DNA from: Alitta virens
Lineage: Eukaryota; Annelida; Polychaeta; Phyllodocida; Nereididae
DNA: 64,000 bases
NCBI GenBank assembly: GCA_932294295.1
Contig: OW028579.1
Span: forward strand, 9,236,370-9,300,369
Direction: 5' to 3'
In this document: positions 29,128 to 40,094 of the stretch, piece after piece
How the letters are laid out: every line of letters begins with the position of its first letter
How positions within the stretch are numbered: the stretch's first letter is position 1
Notes under the pieces: generated by a model
The model's input: only the letters and a program-made list of their open reading frames with translations
What the model was told of the DNA's origin: nothing
Database searches by the model: none
Position numbers and translations under genes: made by a program

Positions 29128-31800
29128 CTTAATGTTGACAGCTTAATGTTGACAGCTTAATGTTGACGATTTAATGTTGACAGCTTAATGTTGACAGCTT
29201 AATGTTGTTGACAGCTTAATGTTGTTGGCTTAATGTTGTTGGCTTAATGTTGACAGCTTAATGTTGACAGCTTAATGTTGACAGCTTAATGTTGACAGCT
29301 TAATGTTGTTGACAGCTTAATGTTGTTGACAGCTTTATGTTGACAGCTTAATGTTGACAGCTTAATGTTGACAGCTTAATGTTGAAAGCTTAATGTTGAC
29401 AGCTTAATGTTGACAGCTTAATGTTGACAGCTTAATGTTGACAGCTTAATGTAGACAGTTTAATGTTGACAGCTTAATGTTGACAGCTTAATGTCGCCAG
29501 CTTAATGTTGCCAGCTTAATGTTGACGGCTTAATGTTGACAGCTTAATGTTGACAGCTTAATGTTGACGATTTAATGTTGACGGCTTAATGTTGACAGCT
29601 TAATGTTGTTGACAGCTTAATGTTGTTGACAGCTTAATGTTGTCGGCTTAATGTTGTTGGCTTAATGTTGACAGCTTAATGTTGACAGCTTAATGTTGAC
29701 AGCTTAATGTTGACAGCTTAATGTTGACAGCTTAATGTTGACAGCTTAATGTTATTGACAGCTTAATGTTGTTGACAGCTTAATGTTGTTGACAGCTTAA
29801 TGTTGACAGCTTAATGTTGACAGCTTAATGTTGCCAGCTTAATGTTGACAGCTTAATATTGACAGCTTAATGTTGTCGACAGCTTAATGTTGTTGACAGC
29901 TTAATGTTGTTGACAGCTTAAAGTTGACAGCTTAATGTTGACGGCTTAATGTTGACAGCTTAATGTTGACGATTTAATGTTGACGGCTCAATGTTGATAG
30001 CTTAATGTTGTTGACAGCTTAATGTTGTTGACAGCTTAATGTTGACAGCTTAATGTTGTTGACAGCTTAATGTTGATAGCTTAATGTTGATAGCTTAATG
30101 TTGACAGCTTAATGTTGACAACTTAATGTTGGCAGTTTAATGTTGACAGCTTAATGTTGACAGCTTAATGTTGACGATTTAATGTTGACGGCTCAATGTT
30201 GACAGCTTAATGTTGTTGACAGCTTAATGTTGACAGCTTAATGTTGTTGACAGCTTAATGTTGATAGCTTAATGTCGACAGCTTAATGTTGACAGTTTAA
30301 TGTTGACAGTTTAATGTTGACAGCTTAATGTTGACAGCTTGATGTTGACAGCTTGATGTTGACAGCTTGATGTTGACAGCTTAATGTTGATAGCTTAATG
30401 TCGACAGCTTAATGTTGACAGCTTAATGTCGCCAGCTTAATGTTGCCAGCTTAATGTTGGCAGCTTAATGTTGATGGCTTAATGTTGACAGCTTAATGTT
30501 GACAGCTTAATGTTGACAGGTTAATGTTGACAGCTTAATGTTGACAGCTTAATGTTGACGATTTAATGTTGACGGCTCAATTTTGACAGCTGAATATTGT
30601 TGACAGCTTAATGTTGTTGACAGCTTAATGTTGACAGCTTAATATTGTTGACAGCTTAATGTTGTTGACAGCTTAATGTTGTTGACAGCTTAATGTTGTT
30701 GACAGCTTAATGTTGACAGCTTAATGTTGACAGCTTAATGTTGACAGCTTAATGTTGACAGCTTAATGTTGCCAGCTTAATGTTGTTGACAGCTTAATGT
30801 TGATAGCTTAATGTTGATAGCTTAATGTTGACAGCTTAATGTTGACAGCTTAATGTTGACAGTTTAATGTTGACAGCTTAATGTTGACAGCTTAATGTCG
30901 CCAGCTTAATGTTGCCAGCTTAATGTTGACAGCTTAATGTTGATAGCTTAATGTTGACAGCTTAATGTTGACAGCCTAATGTTGACAGCTTAATGTTGAC
31001 AGCTTAATGTTGACTGCTTAATGTTGTTGCCAGCTTAATGTTGACAGCTTAATGTTGACAGCTTAATGTTGACAGCTTAATGTTGACGATTTAATGTTGA
31101 TGGCTCAATGTTGACAGCTTAATGTTGTTGACAGTTTAATGTTGTTGACAGCTTAATGTTGACAGCTTAATGTTGTTGACAGCTTAATGTTGATAGCTTA
31201 ATGTTGACGGCTTAATGTTGACAGCTTAATGTTGACAGCTTAATGTTGACGATTTAATGTTGACGGCTTAATGTTGACAGCTTAATGTTGTTGACAGCTT
31301 AATGTTGTTGACAGCTTAATGTTGTTGGCTTAATGCTGTTGGCTTAATATTGACAGCTTAATGTTGACAGCTTAATGTTGACAGCTTAATGTTGACAGCT
31401 TAATGTTGACAGCTTAATGTTAACAGCTTAATGTTGACAGCTTAATGTAAACAGCTTAATGTTGACAGCTTAATGTTGACAGCTTAATGTTGACGATTTA
31501 ATGTTGACAGCTTAATGTTGACAGCTTAATGTTGTTGACAGCTTAATGTTGTTGACAGCTTAATGTTGTTGGCTTAATGTTGTTGGCTTAATGTTGACAG
31601 CTTAATGTTGACAGCTTAATGTTGACAGCTTAATGTTGACAGCTTAATGTTGTTGACAGCTTAATGTTGTTGACAGCTTTATGTTGACAGCTTAATGTTG
31701 ACAGCTTAATGTTGACAGCTTAATGTTGAAAGCTTAATGTTGACAGCTTAATGTTGACAGCTTAATGTTGACAGCTTAATGTTGACAGCTTAATGTTGAC
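27300..31800. repeat. ~2.2-kb tandem duplication in 14-bp array
   Basis: Rare units are repeated about 2.23 kb apart: cttaaag at about 27690 and 29919, gttggcagttt near 27904 and 30131, and acaggttaatg near 28308 and 30518. The gtaaac module at 29120 and 31447 gives 2,327 bp, so about 98 bp (seven units) was gained between these marks. Edges are approximate. Confidence 0.7.
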
Positions 31801-33555
31801 AGTTTAATGTTGACAGCTTAATGTTGACAGCTTAATGTTGCCAGCTTAATGTTGACAGCTTAATGTTGATAGCTTAATGTTGACAGCTTAATGTTGACAG
31901 CCTAATGTTGACAGCTTAATGTTGACAGCTTAATGTTGACTGCCTAATGTTGTTGCCAGCTTAATGTTGACAGCTTAATGTTGACAGCTTAATGTTGACA
32001 GCTTAATGTTGACGATTTAATGTTGATGGCTCAATGTTGACAGCTTAATGTTGTTGACAGTTTAATGTTGTTGACAGCTTAATGTTGACAGCTTAATGTT
32101 GTTGACAGCTTAATGTTGATAGCTTAATGTTGACGGCTTAATGTTGAGAGCTTAATGTTGTTGACAGCTTAATGTTGTTGACAGCCTAATGTTGTTGGCT
32201 TAATGTTGTTGGCTTAATGTTGACAGCTAATGTTGACAGCTTAATGTTGACAGCTTAATGTTGACAGCTCAATGTTGACAGCTTAATGTTGACAGCTTAA
32301 TGTTGACAGCTTAATGTTGACAGCTTAATGTTGACAGCTTAATGTTGACAGCTTAATGTTATTGACAGCTTAATGTTGTTGACAGCTTAATGTTGTTGAC
32401 AGCTTAATGTTGACAGCTTAATGTTGACAGCTTAATGTTGCCAGCTTAATGTTGACAGCTTAATGTTGACAGATTAATGTTGTCGACAGCTTAATGTTGA
32501 CAGCTTAATGTTGTCGACAGCTTAATGTTGTTGACAGCTTTATGTTGTTGACAGCTTAAAGTTGACAGCTTAATGTTGACAGCTTAATGTTGACAGCTTA
32601 ATGTTGACGATTTAATGTTGACGGCTCAATGTTGATAGCTTAATGTTGTTGACAGCTTAATGTTGTTGACAGCTTAATGTTGACAGCTTAATGTTGTTGA
32701 CAGCTTAATGTTGATAACTTAATGTTGACAGCTTAATGTTGACAACTTAATGTTGACAGTTTAATGTTGACAGCTTAATGTTGACAGCTTAATGTTGACG
32801 ATTTAATGTTGATGGCTCAATGTTGACAGCTTAGTGTTGTTGACAGCTTAATGTTGACAGCTTAATGTTGTTGACAGCTTAATGTTGATAGCTTAATGTC
32901 GACAGCTTAATGTTGACAGTTTAATGTTGACAGTTTAATGTTGACAGCTTAATGTTGACAGCTTAATGTTGACAGCTTAATGTTGACAGCTTGATGATGA
33001 CAGCTTGATGTTGACAGCTTAATGTTGATAGCTTAATGTCGACAGCTTAATGTCGACAGCTTAATGTCGCCAGCTTAATGTTGCAAGCTTAATGTTGACA
33101 GCTTAATGTTGATGGCTTAATGTTGACAGCTTAATGTTGACAGCTTAATGTTGACAGCTTAATGTTGACGATTTAATGTTGACGGCTCAATTTTGACAGC
33201 TGAATATTGTTGACAGCTTAATGTTGTTGACAGCTTAATGTTGACAGCTTAATATTGTTGACAGCTTAATGTTGTTGACAGCTTAATGTTGTTGACAGCT
33301 TAATGTTGACAGCTTAATGTTGACAGCTTAATGTTGACAGCTTAATGTTGACAGCTTAATGTTGACAGCTCAATGTTGACAGCTTAATGTTGATAGCTTA
33401 ATGTTGATAGCTTAATGTTGACAGCTTAATGTTGACAGCTTAATGTCGCCAGCTTAATGTTGCCAGCTTAATGTTGACAGCTTAATGTTGATAGCTTAAT
33501 GTTGACAGCTTAATGTTGACAGCCTAATGTTGACAGCTTAATGTTGACAGCTTAA
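31341..33555. repeat. Right copy of the ~13.1-kb-offset duplication
   Basis: Partner of 18215-20443, sharing the unique gttgagagc unit and the 13-bp acagctaatgttg unit. It lacks one tcgcc unit near 31836 that the left copy keeps, which accounts for the 14-bp change in offset. Confidence 0.75.
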
Positions 33556-36500
33556 TGTTGACTGCTTAATGTTGTTGCCAGCTTAATGTTGACAGCTTAA
33601 TGTTGACAGCTTAATGTTGACAGCTTAATGTTGACGATTTAATGTTGATGGCTCAATGTTGACAGCTTAATGTTGTTGACAGTTTAATGTTGTTGACAGC
33701 TTAATGTTGACAGCTTAATGTTGTTGACAGCTTAATGTTGATAGCTTAATGTTGACGGCTTAATGTTGACAGCTTAATGTTGTTGACAGCTTAATGTTGT
33801 TGACAGCTTAATGTTGTTGGCTTAATGTTGTTGGCTTAATGTTGACAGCTTAATGTTGACAGCTTAATGTTGACAGCTTAATGTTGACAGCTTAATGTTG
33901 ACAGCTTAATGTTGACAGCTTAATGTTATTGAAAGCTTAATGTTATTGACAGCTTAATGTTGTTGACAGCTTAATGTTGACAGCTTAATGTTGACAGCTT
34001 AATGTTGTCGACAGCTTAATGTTGTTGACAGCTTAATGTTGTTGACAGCTTAAAGTTGACAGCTTAATGTTGACAGCTTAATGTTGACAGCTTAATGTTG
34101 ACGATTTAATGTTGACGGCTCAATGTTGATAGCTTAATGTTGTTGACAGCTTAATGTTGTTGACAGCTTAATGTCGCCAGCTTAATGTTGCAAGCTTAAT
34201 GTTGACAGCTTAATGTTGATGGCTTAATGTTGACAGCTTAATGTTGACAGCTTAATGTTGACAGCTTAATGTTGACGATTTAATGTTGACGGCTCAATTT
34301 TGACAGCTGAATATTGTTGACAGCTTAATGTTGTTGACAGCTTAATGTTGACAGCTTAATATTGTTGACAGCTTAATGTTGTTGACAGCTTAATGTTGTT
34401 GACAGCTTAATGTTGACAGCTTAATGTTGACAGCTTAATGTTGACAGCTTAATGTTGACAGCTTAATGTTGACAGCTCAATGTTGACAGCTTAATGTTGA
34501 TAGCTTAATGTTGATAGCTTAATGTTGACAGCTTAATGTTGACAGCTTAATGTCGCCAGCTTAATGTTGCCAGCTTAATGTTGACAGCTTAATGTTGATA
34601 GCTTAATGTTGACAGCTTAATGTTGACAGCCTAATGTTGACAGCTTAATGTTGACAGCTTAATGTTGACTGCTTAATGTTGTTGCCAGCTTAATGTTGAC
34701 AGCTTAATGTTGACAGCTTAATGTTGACAGCTTAATGTTGACGATTTAATGTTGATGGCTCAATGTTGACAGCTTAATGTTGTTGACAGTTTAATGTTGT
34801 TGACAGCTTAATGTTGACAGCTTAATGTTGTTGACAGCTTAATGTTGATAGCTTAATGTTGACGGCTTAATGTTGACAGCTTAATGTTGTTGACAGCTTA
34901 ATGTTGTTGACAGCTTAATGTTGTTGGCTTAATGTTGTTGGCTTAATGTTGACAGCTTAATGTTGACAGCTTAATGTTGACAGCTTAATGTTGACAGCTT
35001 AATGTTGACAGCTTAATGTTGACAGCTTAATGTTATTGACAGCTTAATGTTATTGACAGCTTAATGTTGTTGACAGCTTAATGTTGACAGCTTAATGTTG
35101 ACAGCTTAATGTTGCCAGCTTAATGTTGACAGCTTAATGTTGACAGCTTAATGTTGTCGACAGCTTAATGTTGTTGACAGCTTAATGTTGTTGACAGCTT
35201 AAAGTTGACAGCTTAATGTTGACAGCTTAATGTTGACAGCTTAATGTTGACGATTTAATGTTGACGGCTCAATGTTGATAGCTTAATGTTGTTGACAGCT
35301 TAATGTTGTTGACAGCTTAATGTTGACAGCTTAATGTTGTTGACAGCTTAATGTTGATAGCTTAATGTTGATAGCTTAATGTTGACAGCTTAATGTTGAC
35401 AACTTAATGTTGACAGTTTAATGTTGACAGCTTAATGTTGACAGCTTAATGTTGACGATTTAATGTTGACGGCTCAATGTTGACAGCTTAATGTTGTTGA
35501 CAGCTTAATGTTGACAGCTTAATGTTGTTGACAGCTTAATGTTGATAGCTTAATGTCGACAGCTTAATGTTGACAGTTTAATGTTGACAGTTTAATGTTG
35601 ACAGCTTAATGTTGACAGCTTGATGTTGACAGCTTGATGTTGACAGCTTGATGTTGACAGCTTAATGTTGATAGCTTAATGTCGACAGCTTAATGTTGAC
35701 AGCTTAATGTCGCCAGCTTAATGTTGCCAGCTTAATGTTGGCAGCTTAATGTTGATGGCTTAATGTTGACAGCTTAATGTTGACAGCTTAATGTTGACAG
35801 CTTAATGTTGACAGCTTAATGTTGACAGCTTAATGTTGACGATTTAATGTTGACGGCTCAATTTTGACAGCTGAATATTGTTGACAGCTTAATGTTGTTG
35901 ACAGCTTAATGTTGACAGCTTAATATTGTTGACAGCTTAATGTTGCTGACAGCTTAATGTTGTTGACAGCTTAATGTTGTTGACAGCTTAATGTTGACAG
36001 CTTAATGTTGACAGCTTAATGTTGACAGCTTAATGTTGACAGCTTAATGTTGACAGCTTAATGTTGTTGACAGCTTAATGTTGATAGCTTAATGTTGATA
36101 GCTTAATGTTGACAGCTTAATGTTGACAGCTTAATGTTGACAGTTTAATGTTGACAGCTTAATGTTGACAGCTTAATGTCGCCAGCTTAATGTTGCCAGC
36201 TTAATGTTGACAGCTTAATGTTGATAGCTTAATGTTGACAGCTTAATGTTGACAGCCTAATGTTGACAGCTTAATGTTGACAGCTTAATGTTGACTGCTT
36301 AATGTTGTTGCCAGCTTAATGTTGACAGCTTAATGTTGACAGCTTAATGTTGACAGCTTAATGTTGACGATTTAATGTTGATGGCTCAATGTTGACAGCT
36401 TAATGTTGTTGACAGTTTAATGTTGTTGACAGCTTAATGTTGACAGCTTAATGTTGTTGACAGCTTAATGTTGATAGCTTAATGTTGACGGCTTAATGTT

Positions 36501-37668
36501 GACAGCTTAATGTTGACAGCTTAATGTTGACGATTTAATGTTGACGGCTTAATGTTGACAGCTTAATGTTGTTGACAGCTTAATGTTGTTGACAGCTTAA
36601 TGTTGTTGGCTTAATGTGATTGGCTTAATATTGACAGCTTAATGTTGACAGCTTAATGTTGACAGCTTAATGTTGACAGCTTAATGTTGACAGCTTAATG
36701 TTAACAGCTTAATGTTGACAGCTTAATGTTGACAGCTTAATGTTATTGACAGCTTAATGTTGTTGACAGCTTAATGTTGTTGACAGCTTAATGTTGACAG
36801 CTTAATGTTGACAGCTTAATGTTGCCAGCTTAATGTTGACAACTTAATGTTGACAGCTTAATGTTGTCGACAGCTTAATGTTGTTGACAGCTTAATGTTG
36901 TTGACAGCTTAAAGTTGACAGCTTAATGTTGACAGCTTAATGTTGACAGCTTAATGTTGACGATTTAATGTTGACGGCTCAATGTTGATAGCTTAATGTT
37001 GTTGACAGCTTAATGTTGTTGACAGCTTAATGTTGACAGCTTAATGTTGTTGACAGCTTAATGTTGATAGCTTAATGTTGATAGCTTAATGTTGACAGCT
37101 TAATGTTGACAACTTAATGTTGACAGTTTAATGTTGACAGCTTAATGTTGACAGCTTAATGTTGACGATTTAATGTTGACGGCTCAATGTTGACAGCTTA
37201 ATGTTGTTGACAGCTTAATGTTGACAGCTTAATGTTGTTGACAGCTTAATGTTGATAGCTTAATGTCGACAGCTTAATGTTGACAGTTTAATGTTGACAG
37301 TTTAATGTTGACAGCTTAATGTTGACAGCTTAATGTTGACAGCTTGATGTTGACAGCTTGATGTTGACAGCTTAATGTTGATAGCTTAATGTCGACAGCT
37401 TAATGTCGACAGCTTAATGTCGCCAGCTTAATGTTGCCAGCTTAATGTTGACAGCTTAATGTTGATGGCTTAATGTTGACAGCTCAATGTTGACAGCTTA
37501 ATGTTGACAGCTTAATGTTGACAGCTTAATGTTGACAGCTTAATGTTGACGATTTAATGTTGACGGCTCAATTTTGACAGCTTAATATTGTTGACAGCTT
37601 AATGTTGTTGACAGCTTAATGTTGTTGACAGCTTAATGTTGACAGCTTAATGTTGACAGCTTAATGTT

Positions 37669-37738
37669 GACGGCTTAATGTTGACGGCTTAATGTTGACG
37701 GCTTAATGTTGACGGCTTAATGTTGACGGCTTAATGTT
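37669..37738. repeat. Run of five consecutive acgg variant units
   Basis: Five successive 14-bp units read acggcttaatgttg. Elsewhere in the array acgg units occur singly. The run shows local homogenisation of one point variant about 0.6 kb from the end of the array. Confidence 0.8.
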
Positions 37739-38009
37739 GACAGCTTAATGTTGTTGACAGCTTAATGTTGTTGACAGCTTAATGTTGACAGCTTAATGTT
37801 GTTGACAGCTTAATGTTGATAGCTTAATGTTGATAGCTTAATGTTGACAGCTTAATGTTGACAGCTTAATGTTGACAGTTTAATGTTGACAGCTTAATGT
37901 TGACAGCTTAATGTCGGCAGCTTAATGTTGCCAGCTTAATGTTGACAGCTTAATGTTGATAGTTTAATGTTGACAGCTTAATGTTGACAGCCTAATGTTG
38001 ACAGCTTAA

Positions 38010-38365
38010 TGTGGACAGCTTAATGTTGATAGCTTAATGTTGTTGCCAGCTTAATGTTGACAGCTTAATGTTGACAGCTTAATGTTGTTGATAGCTTAAT
38101 GTTGATAACTTAATGTTGTCAGCTTAATGTTGACAGCTTAATGTTGACAGCTTAATGTTGACGATTTAATGCTGACGGCTCAATGTTGACATCTGAATAT
38201 TGTTGACAATTTAATGTTGACCGCTTAATGTTGACAGCTTAATGTTGTTGACAGCTTAATGTTGTTGACAGCTTTATGTTGACAGCTTAATGTTGACAGC
38301 TTAATGTTGACAGCTTAATGTTGACAGCTTAATGTTGACAGCTTAATGTTGACAGCTTAATGTTG
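38010..38365. repeat. Terminal segment of the 14-bp array, copy of an internal module
   Basis: The last ~350 bp carry a rare series: gtggacagc (38011), gttgttgatagc, gataacttaatg, gttgtcagc, acatctgaatattg, acaatttaatg, accgc and gctttatg. The same series occurs only at about 5465-5760 and 7074-7370. The array stops in this setting after a complete gttg at 38365. Confidence 0.75.
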
Positions 38366-38366
38366 G
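38365..38366. other. Junction between the 14-bp and 278-bp satellites
   Basis: The left side ends with a whole 14-bp unit (aatgttg). The right side begins with gctgagtgcac, which is inside a 278-bp monomer about 22 bases after its cctgtgag start. There is no transposon, target-site duplication or unique spacer at the join. Only one to three bases could be shared, so the join looks like direct end joining of two satellite families. Confidence 0.9.
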
Positions 38367-38579
38367 CTGAGTGCACTTCCTACATTTTTGTGTACTCTTG
38401 ATAATTTAACTGTGCCACGTCGTTCCCTGACGCTACTATTGACTATTTCACTTCGGTGTTGCATTGTTGTCGTTTGTTTTCTTGTCAGCATCCTGGCTCT
38501 CTGCAACGGCCTTGACCCCGCTACGCACGAGTGCCCCACGTGGCTATCATAATGCACGCTTCATCCTCTGCCTCTCATT

Positions 38580-40080
38580 GGCTGTGCTAAGTGAACCTAA
38601 CTTACTACTTCATCGGCGCGGCCTGTGAGTCTGGCATCTCACTGCTGAGTGCACTTCCTACATTTTTGTGTACTCTTGATAATTTAACTGTGCCACGTCG
38701 TTCCCTGACGCTACTATAGACTATTTCACTTCGGTGTTGCGTTGTTGTCGTTTGTTTTCTTGTCAGCATCCTGGCTCTCTGCAACGGCCTTGACCCCGCT
38801 ACGCACGAGTGCCCCACGTGGCTATCATAATGCACGCTTTGTCCTCTGCCTCTCATTGGCTGTGCTAAGTGTACCTAACTTACTACTTCATCGGCGCGGC
38901 CTGTGAGTCTGGCATCTCACTGCTAATTGCACTTCCTACATTTTTGTGTACTCTTGATAATTTAACTGTGCCACGTCGTTCCCTGACGCTACTATTGACT
39001 ATTTCACTTCGGTGTTGCATTGTTGTCGTTTGTTTTCTTGTCAGCATCCTGGCTCTCTGCAACGGCCTTGACCCCGCTACGCACGAGTGCCCCACGTGGC
39101 TATCATAATGCACGCTTCATCCTCTGCCTCTCATTGGCTGTGCTAAGTGGACCTAACTTACTACTTCATCGGCGCGGCCTGTGAGTCTGGCATCTCACTG
39201 CTGAGTGCACTTCCTACATTTTTGTGTACTATTGATAATTTAACTGTGCCACGTTGTTCCCTGACGCTACTATAGACTATTTCACTTCGGTGTTGCGTTG
39301 TTGTCGTTTGTTTTCTTGTCAGCATCCTGGTTCTCTGCAACGGCCTTGACCCCGCTACGCATGAGTGCCCCACGTGGCTATCATAATGCACGCTTCGTCC
39401 TCTGCCTCTCATTGGCTGTGCTAAGTGTACCTAACTGACTACTTCATCGGCGCGGCCTGTGAGTCTGGCATCTCACTGCTAATTGCACTTCCTACATTTT
39501 TGTGTACTCTTGATAATTTAACTGTGCCACGTCGTTCCCTGACGCTACTATTGACTATTTCACTTCGGTGTTGCATTGTTGTCGTTTGTTTTCTTGTCAG
39601 CATCCTGGCTCTCTGCAACGGCCTTGACCCCGCTACGCACGAGTGCCCCACGTGGCTATCATAATGCATGCTTCATCCTCTGCCTCTCATTGGCTGTGAT
39701 AAGTGGACCTAACTTACTACTTCATCGGCGCGGCCTGTGAGTCTGGCCTCTCACTGCTAAGTGCACTTCCTACATTTTTGTGTACACTTGATAATTTAAC
39801 TGTGCCACGTTGTTCCCTGACGCTACTATAGCCTGTGAGTCTGGCATCTCACTGCTAATTGCACTTCCTACATTTTTGTGTACTCTTGATAATTTAACTG
39901 TGCCACGTCGTTCCCTTACGCTACTATTGACTATTTCACTTCGGTGTTGCATTGTTGTCGTTTGTTTTCTTGTCAGCATCCTGGCACTCTGCAACGGCCT
40001 TGACCCCGCTACGCACGAGTGCCCCACGTGGCTATCATAATGCACGCTTCATCCTCTGCCTCTCATTGGCTGTGCTAAGT
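38580..40080 (+). repeat. First direct copy (D1) of a triplicated 278-bp segment
   Basis: This segment is repeated in the same orientation 2,869 bp downstream (about 41449-42949) with very few differences, such as catctc versus cctctc at about 39747. Part of it is also present inverted at 40097-41212. It includes one truncated monomer. Upstream of about 38580 the match to the downstream copy weakens, and the 14-bp array begins at 38365. Confidence 0.85.
39734..39831. repeat. Truncated 98-bp monomer
   Basis: The distance between successive cctgtgag starts is 98 bp instead of 278. The monomer is cut after gctactatag and joins directly to the start of the next, losing 180 bp. The same defect recurs at 42603-42700 because the whole segment was duplicated. 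Confidence 0.9.
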
Positions 40081-40094
40081 GGACCTAACTTACT

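Larger units (their letters stand above)
1..38365. repeat. 14-bp satellite array (14/17-bp units)
   Basis: An uninterrupted tandem array, already in progress at base 1 and ending at 38365. The basic unit is acagcttaatgttg (14 bp, 5 of 14 bases G or C, no CpG). A frequent longer form of 17 bp carries one extra triplet after gttg, usually TTG and less often TCG, or reads gttattg. Rare 13-bp units (acagctaatgttg, near 13925, 19111, 25747 and 32223) have lost one T. Recurrent variant units include cgatttaatg, cggctcaatg, acagtttaatg, atagcttaatg, cttaaagttg and tcgccagc. Every unit holds TTAA, so TAA occurs on both strands, and the unit length is 2 mod 3. All frames therefore close within about 42 bp, and I see no gene, promoter or RNA here. 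The whole 38 kb is repeat; no unique sequence longer than a few bases interrupts it. I do not recognise the family. Confidence 0.97.

Noticed and set aside
1..38365. CRISPR array
   Set aside because: Units are contiguous with no unique spacers, and no cas genes are present.
1..38365. Telomeric repeat
   Set aside because: The 14-bp unit lacks any TTAGGG-, TTAGG- or TG-rich telomere pattern and is not strand-biased in G as telomeres are.
1..38365. Coding minisatellite (repeat protein)
   Set aside because: TAA stops occur on both strands in every unit, and all frames close within three units.
38300..38420. Transposon insertion at the junction of the two arrays
   Set aside because: No terminal repeats, target-site duplication, poly-A tail or transposase sequence is visible on either side.
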